Assembly (NCBI RefSeq): GCF_024919295.1
Contig: NZ_JANWTC010000002.1
Location: 124,001-188,000, forward strand
Direction of reading: 5' to 3'
DNA length: 64,000 nt
Source of the DNA: Corynebacterium lemuris
GTDB lineage: Bacteria > Actinomycetota > Actinomycetes > Mycobacteriales > Mycobacteriaceae
The first letter of the stretch is position 1. Each line of letters opens with the position of its first letter. A program made the position numbers and the translations under genes. Under the pieces are notes generated by a model. That model was not told where the DNA came from and did not search any database. It saw only the letters and a list, made by a program, of their open reading frames with translations. This document shows, piece after piece, positions 24,522 through 32,356 of the stretch.

Positions 24522-25649
24522 CTAGTAGTCGATCTTGTCCTTCTCGGGGAAAGCGGTCTCGCCTGCGGATTCCGCGTTCCAGGACTCGCGCGAGATGCGC
24601 TGCAGCTCCTGGACCGGGCCCTTGCGCTGGGCAGTGTAGGCGGCCAGTGCCTCGGGCACGCTGTCGGCCTCGGCGATGCAGTCGGCCAGCACACCGGCGT
24701 CGATGACGGCGGAGTTGGCACCCTGGCCCTGGTGGTGGAGCATGGCGTGGGCGGCGTCGCCGATCAGCACCACGGCGTCGGAGTTCCACTTGTCCTGCGG
24801 GTCCAGGTCAGCGGCGGAACGCTGGTTGACCTTCTCCCAGTCGAGCTTCTCGACGATGCGGATCAGCCGCTCATCGAAGTTCTTCAGCATCTCCAGCACC
24901 TCCTCCTTGGAAACCTCCGGGTTCCAGGTGGTGTCCTCATGGGGCACGGTGATGTCGAAGGAGATCTGGCCGTTCTCACCGCGGTGGCGCAGCGGCAGGA
25001 AGTAGATCATGCGGCCGGTCTCGGCCTCGAGGTAGAGACGCAGGTTGTCGTCGACGAGCAGGCCCTCACCGAGGGAACCGTCGATGACCGCACGGTAGGC
25101 GTGGGCGTGCTGCATGACCGGCTGGGAGTCGGACCACAGCGCGCGGACACGTGACTTGATGCCGTCGGCGCCGACGAGGATGTCGAAGGTCTCCTCCTCG
25201 CCGTTGCTGAACTTCACGGTGGCGGAGTCGCCGTTGTCGGTGATCTCCTCGGCGCGGTAGCCGTACTGGAGGACACCCTCCGGCAGGGAACCGGTGAGCA
25301 CGTCGATGAAGTCGCGGCGGTGGACCATGCGGGTGTGGTGCTTCTCCTCGCCCTCCTCCAGGTGCGGCCAGACCTCGCGGTTGATGACGTTGCCCTTTTC
25401 ATCGAGGATCTCGAAGTAGTCGGAGGGGGAGGTGGCCTTCTCCACGGCCTCGAAGATGCCCAGCTTCTTGAACAGCTTGACCGACGCCGGGCGCAGGCCG
25501 ATGCCGGCGCCGACCTCACCGGAGGCGGGGGCCTGCTCGTAGACCTTGACGTCGGCCCCGATCTGGGACAGCGCCAGGCCCGCGGTGGCACCGGCGTAGC
25601 CGCCGCCGATGACGCCGATCTTCAGGTTCTTGATGTCTTCAGCCTTCAT
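24522..25649 (-). CDS. class A FAD-dependent monooxygenase
   Basis: A 375-residue flavoprotein hydroxylase. Motifs in order: the dinucleotide fold IGVIGGGYAGATAGLALSQ, the DILVGADGIKSRVR (DG) motif and the VVLIGDAAHAML (GD) motif that binds the FAD ribityl chain. The family uses NAD(P)H and O2 to hydroxylate aromatic or heteroaromatic acids such as salicylate, 3-hydroxybenzoate and 6-hydroxynicotinate; which one is not decided by these motifs. The neighbouring AAHS carrier also points to an aromatic acid. It starts 27 nt after the active phosphotriesterase-family gene. Confidence 0.85.
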   Translation of the reverse strand: MKAEDIKNLKIGVIGGGYAGATAGLALSQIGADVKVYEQAPASGEVGAGIGLRPASVKLFKKLGIFEAVEKATSPSDYFEILDEKGNVINREVWPHLEEGEEKHHTRMVHRRDFIDVLTGSLPEGVLQYGYRAEEITDNGDSATVKFSNGEEETFDILVGADGIKSRVRALWSDSQPVMQHAHAYRAVIDGSLGEGLLVDDNLRLYLEAETGRMIYFLPLRHRGENGQISFDITVPHEDTTWNPEVSKEEVLEMLKNFDERLIRIVEKLDWEKVNQRSAADLDPQDKWNSDAVVLIGDAAHAMLHHQGQGANSAVIDAGVLADCIAEADSVPEALAAYTAQRKGPVQELQRISRESWNAESAGETAFPEKDKIDY

Positions 25650-25676
25650 TGTTCTTGAGTCCTTTTCTGGCGGGTG

Positions 25677-26642
25677 CTACTTGGCCGGCTTCGCGGTGAG
25701 GAAGTCGTGGGCGTGGTCGTGGAAGAGGCGGTGGATGACGTCATCGGCGACGCCGTTGCGCTTCAGGTCCGGGATGAGGACCTCGAAGATGTAGTTGATG
25801 GTGTGGCCCTTGACACCGGGCCAGCCCAGCGGGGAGCAGTTGGCGTCCGCGGAGGCCAGCAGCTTGGCCTCGTGGCCTGCCTCGAGCTCGCGCAGGAAAT
25901 GGTCCATGCGCTCCTTGCGGGGACGGGCCCAGAACGGCGGGTCGGGCAGTTCGGTCTCGTAGCCGAAGGTGTCGAAGCCCAGTCGGCCGCCCACCTCGAG
26001 GATGCGCCCGGTGGGGGTCTGCGCGTGGTTGACGCCGTCGTCGACGTGGCCGAAGAGCACCCGGTCGAGGTCGAGGCCCTCCTCCTGGAAGATGGCGATC
26101 GCCGGCTCGGCGTCGATGGCCAGGTGGGTCATGACCGGCACACCGGTCTGGACGGCGGCGCGGGCCGCGGCGCGGTAGATGCGCTTGTCCAGCTCAGTCA
26201 TGCGGCCGCCACGGGAGACGCCGACCTTGATGATGCCGGCCTTCGCGTTGGTGCCGGTGATGCCGACGGTGATCTCATGGAGGAAGACCTCGGTGAGGTA
26301 CTCGACGGAGGCGCGGGCGAAGTGGGCCAGGGCGGTGTCACCGCCGACGAAGCCGGTGCAGGCCACGATGTGGACGCCGGTCTTCTCGGAGAGGGACTGG
26401 TAGTAGGGGATGTCGCGGCCGTTGCAGATGCCGGTGGCGTCGACGAAGGTGGCGGCGCCACCCGCGTACTCACGGAATTTGCGCAGCTTGGGGACGGTCT
26501 CCTCGTAGCGGACCTCGGGGGACTTCCACCATTTGGTGTCGAGCTCGGAGCCGGGCATGCCGTAGCCGATGTGCTCGTGGATGGCGACGAATCCGAGTTC
26601 CTCCACCGGGATTGCGCCGAGGACGGTGTTGACGAAAGACAA
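25677..26642 (-). CDS. phosphotriesterase-family metallohydrolase (ligands intact)
   Basis: A 321-residue TIM-barrel hydrolase. All binuclear-centre ligands are present: His22 and His24 (IHEHIG), Lys139 for carboxylation (IIKVGVS), His173 (MTHLAI), His199 (FGHVDD) and Asp266 (ASADAN). The family hydrolyses lactones, esters or phosphotriesters; in a catabolic cluster lactonase activity is most natural. The start is TTG at 26642, 6 nt after AAGGAG; the frame upstream lies inside the previous gene. It is 10 nt after a paralogue that has lost these ligands, so the two were probably made together by duplication. Confidence 0.85.
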   Translation of the reverse strand: MSFVNTVLGAIPVEELGFVAIHEHIGYGMPGSELDTKWWKSPEVRYEETVPKLRKFREYAGGAATFVDATGICNGRDIPYYQSLSEKTGVHIVACTGFVGGDTALAHFARASVEYLTEVFLHEITVGITGTNAKAGIIKVGVSRGGRMTELDKRIYRAAARAAVQTGVPVMTHLAIDAEPAIAIFQEEGLDLDRVLFGHVDDGVNHAQTPTGRILEVGGRLGFDTFGYETELPDPPFWARPRKERMDHFLRELEAGHEAKLLASADANCSPLGWPGVKGHTINYIFEVLIPDLKRNGVADDVIHRLFHDHAHDFLTAKPAK

Positions 26643-26652
26643 CGTGGGCTCC

Positions 26653-27603
26653 TTAGTTGTTCTCGCGGACGGTGATGAACTCGCGCGGGTTGTCCCGGAG
26701 GATGCGCTGCGCATCCTCCTCGGACAGGCCGAGTCCCGGGATGAAGTCGGCGGCGACGGTGCTGTAGGCGACCTCGCGGGGCGCAAGCCCCTTCGCTACG
26801 CCGATGGCGTTGGACGAGCAGATGATGTGCCCGCCGAGACCCTCAGCGATGAGGGTGCGGATGAGCTCGCCGCGGGCGGCGTCGTCAAGCAGCCCCTCGG
26901 ACTCGGTGCCGACGTTGTCGATGCCGACGTAGGCGCCCTTGCGGGCGATCTCGAGCGCCGGGGCGCCGACGCGGTCGCAGCCGCCGACGAGCACGCGGGC
27001 GGGGTCGAGGCCCTCGGACAACACGATCTCGAGGTCGCCGAGGGCGTTGTCACCGTACTGGAAGGACATCGGCGCACCGGTCTCCTTGGCGGCACGGGCG
27101 GCACCGCGCAGAAGGGACTCGTCGGTGGCGGTGCGGCCCGCGCGGGTGACGGCGGTGACGATGAGGCCGGCGCCAGCGCGGCGCTCCACGCGCGGCATGA
27201 CCATGCCCTCGGTCACCTCTTTACCGAAGAGGTCAGCGAATTTCTCGGCCGGCCACGGGGTCGGCGGGTTGGTCTGCGGGGTGAGGAAGTAGCCGCCGAG
27301 CAGCTCTTCCGGGCCCTGGCCGGTGGAGGCGATGATGTGGACGCCGGTGGCCTCGGACAGGACCTCCAGCAGGGGGAGGTCCCGGCCGTGGAACATGCCG
27401 GTGGCATCCACGATGGCGTCGCCGCCGTGGGACTTGAAGTCCTCGAGCTTGGCCTTGAGGGTGGCGAAGATCTCGGGGCGGTCGAAGGTGATGTCGGGGG
27501 CGTACTGGGCGCCGGGGAGCACGGAGAGCAGGGCCTCGTGGACCGCGACGGTACCCAGGTCTGCGGAGGGGACGGGGCCGAGGACGGTGTTGACTGTCGT
27601 CAT
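26653..27603 (-). CDS. phosphotriesterase-like protein lacking metal ligands
   Basis: A 316-residue paralogue of the next gene: both begin with NTVLG, keep DATG near residue 68, GRD, the SE-TGVHI strand and AARAA, so the barrel is conserved. The metal site is not. HEH has become HEA, the carboxylated Lys is Thr (LIVTAVT), the third His is Phe (MSFQYG), the fourth is Gly (VGGCDR), and the final Asp is replaced (CSSNAI). Only the first His remains. It should not bind two metals; a non-catalytic subunit, a regulator or a metal-free activity is possible. It is the first gene of the cluster. Confidence 0.8.
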   Translation of the reverse strand: MTTVNTVLGPVPSADLGTVAVHEALLSVLPGAQYAPDITFDRPEIFATLKAKLEDFKSHGGDAIVDATGMFHGRDLPLLEVLSEATGVHIIASTGQGPEELLGGYFLTPQTNPPTPWPAEKFADLFGKEVTEGMVMPRVERRAGAGLIVTAVTRAGRTATDESLLRGAARAAKETGAPMSFQYGDNALGDLEIVLSEGLDPARVLVGGCDRVGAPALEIARKGAYVGIDNVGTESEGLLDDAARGELIRTLIAEGLGGHIICSSNAIGVAKGLAPREVAYSTVAADFIPGLGLSEEDAQRILRDNPREFITVRENN

Positions 27604-27803
27604 GGGCGCGACCTTTCAGCGTTCAGGGGAGCATGGGGACACGAAAAGGGGGCCGAAGGGTCGGGCGGGGGCCCGTGGAGCCTTGGTTTTTCGTGGGGTG
27701 ATGCGGAGGGTGTGGGGGAGTGGGCCGGAGAGTTCGCCGTCCGCCTGGCGAGCCGTAGCACAGTGCCCCGGTAATGTGACCTTCCTAACGTCGTGGCCTA
27801 AGA

Positions 27804-27829
27804 TTGGCATAATGTCATGCCAAAGTCAA
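27804..27829 (-). promoter_or_regulatory. catabolic cluster promoter with GntR-type operator
   Basis: TTGGCAT-N6-ATGCCAA (27804-27823) is a perfect 7-bp inverted repeat. On the minus strand TTGACT (27824-27829) is a good -35 directly beside it, so the operator fills the -35/-10 spacer; the -10 would be CAATCT or AATCTT. A bound repressor would block polymerase. The transcript would start about 190 nt before the 27603 ATG. The remaining 27604-27803 shows no gene. Confidence 0.65.
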
Positions 27830-27899
27830 GTGCTTCACATCCTCCGGGCCACATGCTCTGAATCGCTCTTCTGCCAGCCTCAACATCCCCGAAAAGGTG

Positions 27900-28637
27900 C
27901 TACGTGACGAAATGGTATTTGAATTCCTCCGCCTGATGGATGGCCAGACGCCATCCCGCAGGTACCCCGCCGGTGGAGAAGAAAATCGTCTCGATGGCCA
28001 GCAGCGGGCTACCTTCCGCCACCCCGAGTGCCTTAGCCTGCCTGGTGGTGGCCGCCGTCGCCCACGCCTCATGCTCCGCCCGGTCGAGGGTGATGCCGTA
28101 TTCGCGTTCCAGCAGTTCCATCGCCGAACCCCGCTCCTCCAGGAACTCCACGCTCGGCAGGAAACCCTCGGGGGAGCGGATGTAGACATCGGCGTCGACG
28201 AGCGGCTCACCGTCAATCGACATCAGCCGGGTGAAGTGCAGCAGCCGCTCATCCTCCGGCAGTCCCAGGCGCGCCCGGATACGCGCGGGGGGAACCACCC
28301 GTTCCGGCTCCGAGACCGTCGAGGTCGGCTTGAGCCCCTTGTCGGCGAGGAACTGGAACAACCCGCCCGGACGGATATCCGCCGGCCGGTCCACCCGCGC
28401 CCCCACCACGGGGAAGGTGCCCTTGCCCTGCTTGCGGTAGACGAAGCCCTCCGTGGTCAGATCGCTGAGCGCCTGCCGGATCGGGGCGCGGCTGACGCCG
28501 AAACGTTCCAGCAGCTGCGCCTCCGTCATGGGCACGCCCGGGTCGGCGGTACCGCTGGTGATCTCCCTGCGGAGGATCTCCTTGATCTGCTTGTACATGG
28601 GGACCCCGGAGACGGGGTCGAGCTCACCGGTCGACAT
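27900..28637 (-). CDS. GntR/HutC-family transcriptional regulator
   Basis: A 245-residue regulator. The N-terminal winged helix reads MYKQIKEILRREI, then TEAQLLERFGVSRAPIRQALSDLTTEGFVYRKQGKGTF, the GntR signature. The rest is a UTRA ligand domain (residues about 85-240) typical of HutC members that sense small acids or sugars. It ends 76 bp from the inverted repeat in the catabolic cluster promoter and most likely represses that cluster until a substrate appears. The ATG at 28637 overlaps the upstream gene's end by 14 nt and has no ribosome-binding site, which implies translational coupling. Confidence 0.85.
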   Translation of the reverse strand: MSTGELDPVSGVPMYKQIKEILRREITSGTADPGVPMTEAQLLERFGVSRAPIRQALSDLTTEGFVYRKQGKGTFPVVGARVDRPADIRPGGLFQFLADKGLKPTSTVSEPERVVPPARIRARLGLPEDERLLHFTRLMSIDGEPLVDADVYIRSPEGFLPSVEFLEERGSAMELLEREYGITLDRAEHEAWATAATTRQAKALGVAEGSPLLAIETIFFSTGGVPAGWRLAIHQAEEFKYHFVT

Positions 28638-29427
28638 GGTTCGAGTCAACCACAGGCGAGGGGACGATCCTGGAACCGGTGGGCAGCGGGTCGACCAGCT
28701 CCACCCCGTCCACCGTCACCGACCACGGCCCGCTCAGATCCGGCGCCGGTTCCGGGGGTGGCGGCGGAACCGGCTCTGCCAGCGGGTGAATCGACTCCGG
28801 CTCGCCGTGATCGACGTCGAGGAACGCCGCCCCGCCGACCACGAACACCCGCACCCCGAGAGACCCGGGGCCGGCCAGATGCTCCTGCATCCGGTGGGCG
28901 ATGAGCGGATCCAGGGTCGCGATGACCGCACCGTCCACCGTCACCTCAACTCCGTCCAGCAGCCCCAGCAGCTGGCGGTCGGGGCCGTCCACGTCGGGCA
29001 GCTCCACCGGGAAGCGGCGCCCCTGCGGCAGCACCGACGTCCCCTCGGGCAGCGAGTTCCACGGGACGGCGAGCTCAGGGGCGGGAAGTTCCACCGAGAC
29101 GTCGAGAAGCCCGCGGTCGCGGTTGATGCACACCCGGGCGCGGACCGCCGGCTCCTGCCGGATGGCGTGCACGCGGTCGATGTCCCGGAAAACCTGGCGG
29201 ATGCCCGCCGGCAGCGAACCGATTGTGCCGTAGCCCCAGCGCACCCGCCAGCCACCCCGCACCAGGTCCGGGACCAGCCGCACTGGGATGAGCGTGCCCG
29301 ACGGCTCGATGAGCTCTGCCGTGCGCAGATGGGAGAAGAGGATCGCCTGGCTGACCTTCTCCACCGGCAGGGAATGCACATCAGTGCCCGCCGGCGGACG
29401 GGCGAGGGGGTAGCTGGGGACGACCAT
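28624..29427 (-). CDS. conserved protein of unknown function
   Basis: A 267-residue protein I do not recognise. The N-terminal 130 residues contain VEKVSQAILFSHLRTAELIEPSGTLIPVRLVPDLVRGGWRV and look globular; there are several VxVELP-type strands. Near residue 223 a PPPPPEP linker leads to a short C-terminal strand segment (GPWSVTVDGVELVDPLP). No signal peptide or membrane helix is present. The ATG at 29427 is 7 nt after TAAGCT, a possible -10 for a leaderless transcript. It overlaps the GntR gene by 14 nt and may share its regulation. Confidence 0.55.
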   Translation of the reverse strand: MVVPSYPLARPPAGTDVHSLPVEKVSQAILFSHLRTAELIEPSGTLIPVRLVPDLVRGGWRVRWGYGTIGSLPAGIRQVFRDIDRVHAIRQEPAVRARVCINRDRGLLDVSVELPAPELAVPWNSLPEGTSVLPQGRRFPVELPDVDGPDRQLLGLLDGVEVTVDGAVIATLDPLIAHRMQEHLAGPGSLGVRVFVVGGAAFLDVDHGEPESIHPLAEPVPPPPPEPAPDLSGPWSVTVDGVELVDPLPTGSRIVPSPVVDSNHVDR

Positions 29428-29525
29428 GGAACACAGCTTAGTCGGGCGTCGTCCGCCGCCCCTTGTGTGACAGCGGTAACATGGCTGGCACCGCATACCA
29501 GCGTAAGGAAGGACCAGACAGACCC

Positions 29526-29816
29526 ATGCAGTTGAAGAAGAGAATCACCGCCGTCGCAGCCGCCGCCACCCTGGCCACCACCGCCCTGGCCGCCCCCGCT
29601 CACGCGCAGGACCCGGCCCAGCAGCTGCGCCAGTCCGCGGAGCCCGTCGCGCAGGGCTCCTTCGACCTCTACCAGTCCCTGTTCGACAACCCCGTCACCG
29701 CTCCGAGCGCTATCGGCGTTTTCCTGTCCTCCATGAGCTGGCACTACCTGATCTGGTGCCCGGTGGCGATGCAGCTGGGCTCCGAGGGCACCGACATGGG
29801 CCGCTGCAGCTTCTGA
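29526..29816 (+). CDS. small secreted protein
   Basis: A 96-residue protein. Residues 1-27 are a Sec signal peptide ending AAPAHAQD, with cleavage after AHA. The mature 69 residues contain two cysteines (IWCPV and MGRCSF) able to form one disulphide, and the segment SFDLYQSLFDNPVTAPSAIGVFLSS. I do not recognise a functional family; the size and layout resemble small exported proteins of corynebacteria. AAGGAAGGA lies 12 nt before the ATG. The methyltransferase-like gene begins 5 nt downstream, so they probably form an operon. Confidence 0.65.
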   Translation: MQLKKRITAVAAAATLATTALAAPAHAQDPAQQLRQSAEPVAQGSFDLYQSLFDNPVTAPSAIGVFLSSMSWHYLIWCPVAMQLGSEGTDMGRCSF

Positions 29817-29821
29817 TCCCC

Positions 29822-30262
29822 TTGAGGATTTCCCCACCTGTCCTGTTCGCCGGGGCGGCCGCCGTGCAGCGCCTGCTCGCAGGCCGCTTGCCGACGCCCC
29901 CGCTGGTCCTGCCCGCCCTGCCCCTGGTCGCTGGCGCGGGCGCACTCGCGATCAGCGCGGTAGCTCAGTTCCACCATTCCCGGACCACCACCAACCCCGT
30001 CCACCCGGAACGGGTCTCCAGCCTGGTCACCGACGGGGTGTTCAACTACACCCGCCACCCGATGTACCTGGCCCTTGCCGGGACTCTGGTGGCTCATGCG
30101 GTCTTCCGCCGGTCTCTGCCCGCTCTGCTGCCGGTGGCAGGCTTCGTGTGGGCCATCGACAGGTGGCAGATCCCCGCGGAGGAGACGGCGTTGTCGGCGC
30201 GTTTCGGTGGTGAATACCGGGATTACATCCGGCGGGTGCCCCGCTGGCTTCCGCGTGTCTAG
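29822..30262 (+). CDS. isoprenylcysteine-methyltransferase-like (ICMT/PEMT) membrane protein
   Basis: A protein of about 146 residues with three to four helices. The C-terminal half has the family signature TDGVFNYTRHPMYLALAGTL and, 60 residues on, EETALSARFGGEYRDYIRRVPRWL, the SAM-binding end of the ICMT/NnrU-like group. The substrate is unknown; bacterial members methylate lipids or small molecules. No ATG fits. TTG at 29822, 5 nt after the previous stop, is the best start if translation is coupled; an ATG at 29756 would overlap the secreted-protein gene. Confidence 0.65.
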   Translation: MRISPPVLFAGAAAVQRLLAGRLPTPPLVLPALPLVAGAGALAISAVAQFHHSRTTTNPVHPERVSSLVTDGVFNYTRHPMYLALAGTLVAHAVFRRSLPALLPVAGFVWAIDRWQIPAEETALSARFGGEYRDYIRRVPRWLPRV

Positions 30263-30271
30263 GGTGGGGTC

Positions 30272-30802
30272 ATGGAACCGATGAAGTTGAGTATTCAGCC
30301 CGGGGACATCACCACCCTGACCGTCGACGCCGTGGTCAACGCCGCCAACTCGCAGCTGCGTGTCGGCGGGGGAGTGGACCTGGCCATCAACCGGGCCGGG
30401 GGGCCGGGTATCCAGGCCGAGGCCCGCCGCATCCGCGTCGACCAGTACCCCGACGGACTGCCCGCGGGGCAGGCGGTGGCCACCACCGCAGGCGACCTCC
30501 CGGCCCGCTGGGTGATCCATACCGTCGGCCCCGTCCATTCGGCGACGGAGGACCGCAGCGACACTCTCGCATCCTGTTACCGGGAATCCCTCCGCCTGGC
30601 AGCCTCCCTCGGTGTGGCCTCGATCGCCTTCCCGGCGATCTCCGCGGGTGTGTACGGCTGGCCCATCGGCGATGCCGCCCGCATCGCCGTGCAGACCTCC
30701 CGGGAGATGTCGGATGAGGTCGCAGCCACCGTGCGGGAGGTCATCTTCGTGCCCTTCGGTGAGGAGGCTGTCCGGGCCTACGATGCGGCCCTGGCCGGGT
30801 AG
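30272..30802 (+). CDS. macrodomain protein (O-acetyl-ADP-ribose deacetylase type)
   Basis: A 176-residue single macrodomain of the YmdB/MacroD type. The ADP-ribose loop and catalytic Asn/Asp block is VVNAANSQLRVGGGVDLAI; the second loop is FPAISAGVYGWP. These enzymes remove ADP-ribose from proteins or hydrolyse O-acetyl-ADP-ribose. No sirtuin or ADP-ribosyltransferase is adjacent. The ATG at 30272 follows GGTGGGG and lies 9 nt after the preceding stop, so it may share a transcript with the methyltransferase-like gene. The P450 gene is convergent, 36 nt away. Confidence 0.88.
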   Translation: MEPMKLSIQPGDITTLTVDAVVNAANSQLRVGGGVDLAINRAGGPGIQAEARRIRVDQYPDGLPAGQAVATTAGDLPARWVIHTVGPVHSATEDRSDTLASCYRESLRLAASLGVASIAFPAISAGVYGWPIGDAARIAVQTSREMSDEVAATVREVIFVPFGEEAVRAYDAALAG

Positions 30803-30837
30803 GGCCTGTCGGTACCCAGCCACCGCGCTGCCCGGCA

Positions 30838-32139
30838 CTAGCCGGTTGCGCTGATCCGCACGCCGGTCGCCGGGCGGGTGAGCATCCGGGTCCAGGGGAA
30901 GGTCGTGTCCTTCACGTCAGAGGAGATCGTGACGCCCGGGCGGCACATGACTACGACTGCCGCGGCCAGGGCGGAGACGGTGATCTTCTCGCCGGGGCAG
31001 CGGTGCCCGGTGCGCACGTCACCGCCGCCCTGGGGGATGAAGGCGGTGATGGACTCCGCCGCCTCCACACCGTCATAGGGCAGGAAGCGTTCCGGGTCGA
31101 AGGAGCCGGCGTCCCGCCATTCGGCGGGGGAGGTGAGGGTGCCCACGAAGTCCAGCAGCACGCGCTGGCCCTTCTGCACCGGACAACCGCTGATCTCGGT
31201 GTCCTTCTTCGCCAGGGCAGGCAGCATCGGCACGAAGGGGTGGGTGCGGCGCACCTCCTGGGCGAAGGCGACCGCCTCCGGAATATCAGTGACGGAGCCG
31301 CCTGCCTGCTGCGAGGCCGCCCGGATCCGTTCCACCCATTCCGGGTGCTTCACCAGCGCCGCCGCGGCGAAAGCCGCGAACCGGCCCACCGCCACGGTGG
31401 GTCGGGTGAGGTTCTGCAGCTCGACTGCCGCGACCTTGTCCTCCACCAGCTCGCCGTGTTCGTCACGCAGGTCCGCCATATGGGCGAGGACGGAATCCGG
31501 GGCCGCCGCGACTTTCCCTGAGCGGACGTCCTGGATCAGTTGCGTGGCCCAGCGGTCCAGCCGCACCCGTTCCACCATGGCGACCGGGTTCTGGCTGAGC
31601 TGGCCGAAGGTGTCCAACAGGCGGTTCATCTGCCTGACCCGCCGGTTCATTTCTTCGTCGGGCAGCTCCACCCCCGCCCAGCGGAGTGCGGCGCGGCCGA
31701 AGGCGAGGGCGGCGTCATCATGGACGTTGCCCGTCCCCGCCTTCCATCGCCCGTGGGCGGCCTCGAGTTCGCCGGCCACCAGGTGCTGGAAGTCGGCGAC
31801 CCGGCCGTCGTCGTAGGCCAGGTCGGTCATGGCGTTCTTGCGCACGCGGTGGGCCTCGCCGTCGAGGGTGTGCACCGCCTTGTCCCCGAAGAGCGGGAGC
31901 TGAACGAGCTTGGGCATGGCGCCGTGGCGCTCCATGAGGTCCTTGTCGTAGAAGAAACGGATCCCCTCCTCACCCCGGACGAGCACGGAGGTCTTCCCCA
32001 GCAGAGGCAGGGACAAGGGGGTGTGGGAGGTGGCCGGCAGACCGGCCTTCTCCCGGAGTCGGGAGGCGAAGAGATAGCCCCAGCGGAGGAAGCCGGGGGC
32101 CTGTTCGGTGCGGATACGGGCGGGCCTGGTCTGGGTCAT
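30838..32139 (-). CDS. CYP152-type P450 fatty-acid peroxygenase/decarboxylase
   Basis: A 433-residue P450 of the H2O2-driven CYP152 family. Evidence is the haem loop IPQGGGDVRTGHRCPGEKI with Cys381, and the distal helix TRPTVAVGRFAAF whose Arg253 binds the fatty-acid carboxylate in place of the usual acid-alcohol pair. Before the B' region it has AVHTLDGEAHRVRK; His90 aligns with His85 of the olefin-forming OleT, where P450-BS-beta has Gln. It may therefore decarboxylate fatty acids to terminal alkenes as well as hydroxylate. The ATG at 32139 was chosen over one 30 nt upstream by family length. No redox partner gene is adjacent, as expected for a peroxygenase. Confidence 0.85.
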   Translation of the reverse strand: MTQTRPARIRTEQAPGFLRWGYLFASRLREKAGLPATSHTPLSLPLLGKTSVLVRGEEGIRFFYDKDLMERHGAMPKLVQLPLFGDKAVHTLDGEAHRVRKNAMTDLAYDDGRVADFQHLVAGELEAAHGRWKAGTGNVHDDAALAFGRAALRWAGVELPDEEMNRRVRQMNRLLDTFGQLSQNPVAMVERVRLDRWATQLIQDVRSGKVAAAPDSVLAHMADLRDEHGELVEDKVAAVELQNLTRPTVAVGRFAAFAAAALVKHPEWVERIRAASQQAGGSVTDIPEAVAFAQEVRRTHPFVPMLPALAKKDTEISGCPVQKGQRVLLDFVGTLTSPAEWRDAGSFDPERFLPYDGVEAAESITAFIPQGGGDVRTGHRCPGEKITVSALAAAVVVMCRPGVTISSDVKDTTFPWTRMLTRPATGVRISATG

Positions 32140-32197
32140 GCGCCCCAACCTACGTGAGGTGCCGGTCACATGCAGGGGAGTTTATGCCGCCTTCCCG

Positions 32198-32223
32198 GCA
32201 CCCCCGGGGACAACCGGGGGTGC
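32198..32223. repeat. perfect GC-rich hairpin in the P450/SDR divergent region
   Basis: GCACCCCCGG (32198-32207) pairs perfectly with CCGGGGGTGC (32214-32223) around GGACAA. It would lie in the P450 5' leader if the promoter is further right, so it could act in RNA, or it could be a protein site. No U-run follows on either strand. Confidence 0.5.
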
Positions 32224-32356
32224 GGTCGCGTGTCCGGAAAAGTGCGCAGGTGGAAAAACTCCCTGATGAATAACAGGTTTGCTCCCCCCTGACCACCGAT
32301 GCTATCCGCCGTAGAATCCGGGCGAGGAAGTTTTCCGGACCCAGGAGCAGACAGAC

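Noticed and set aside
26653..27603. Calling the ligand-free phosphotriesterase-like gene a pseudogene
   Set aside because: The frame is intact over full length with a good start and conserved barrel landmarks; only the metal site is altered.
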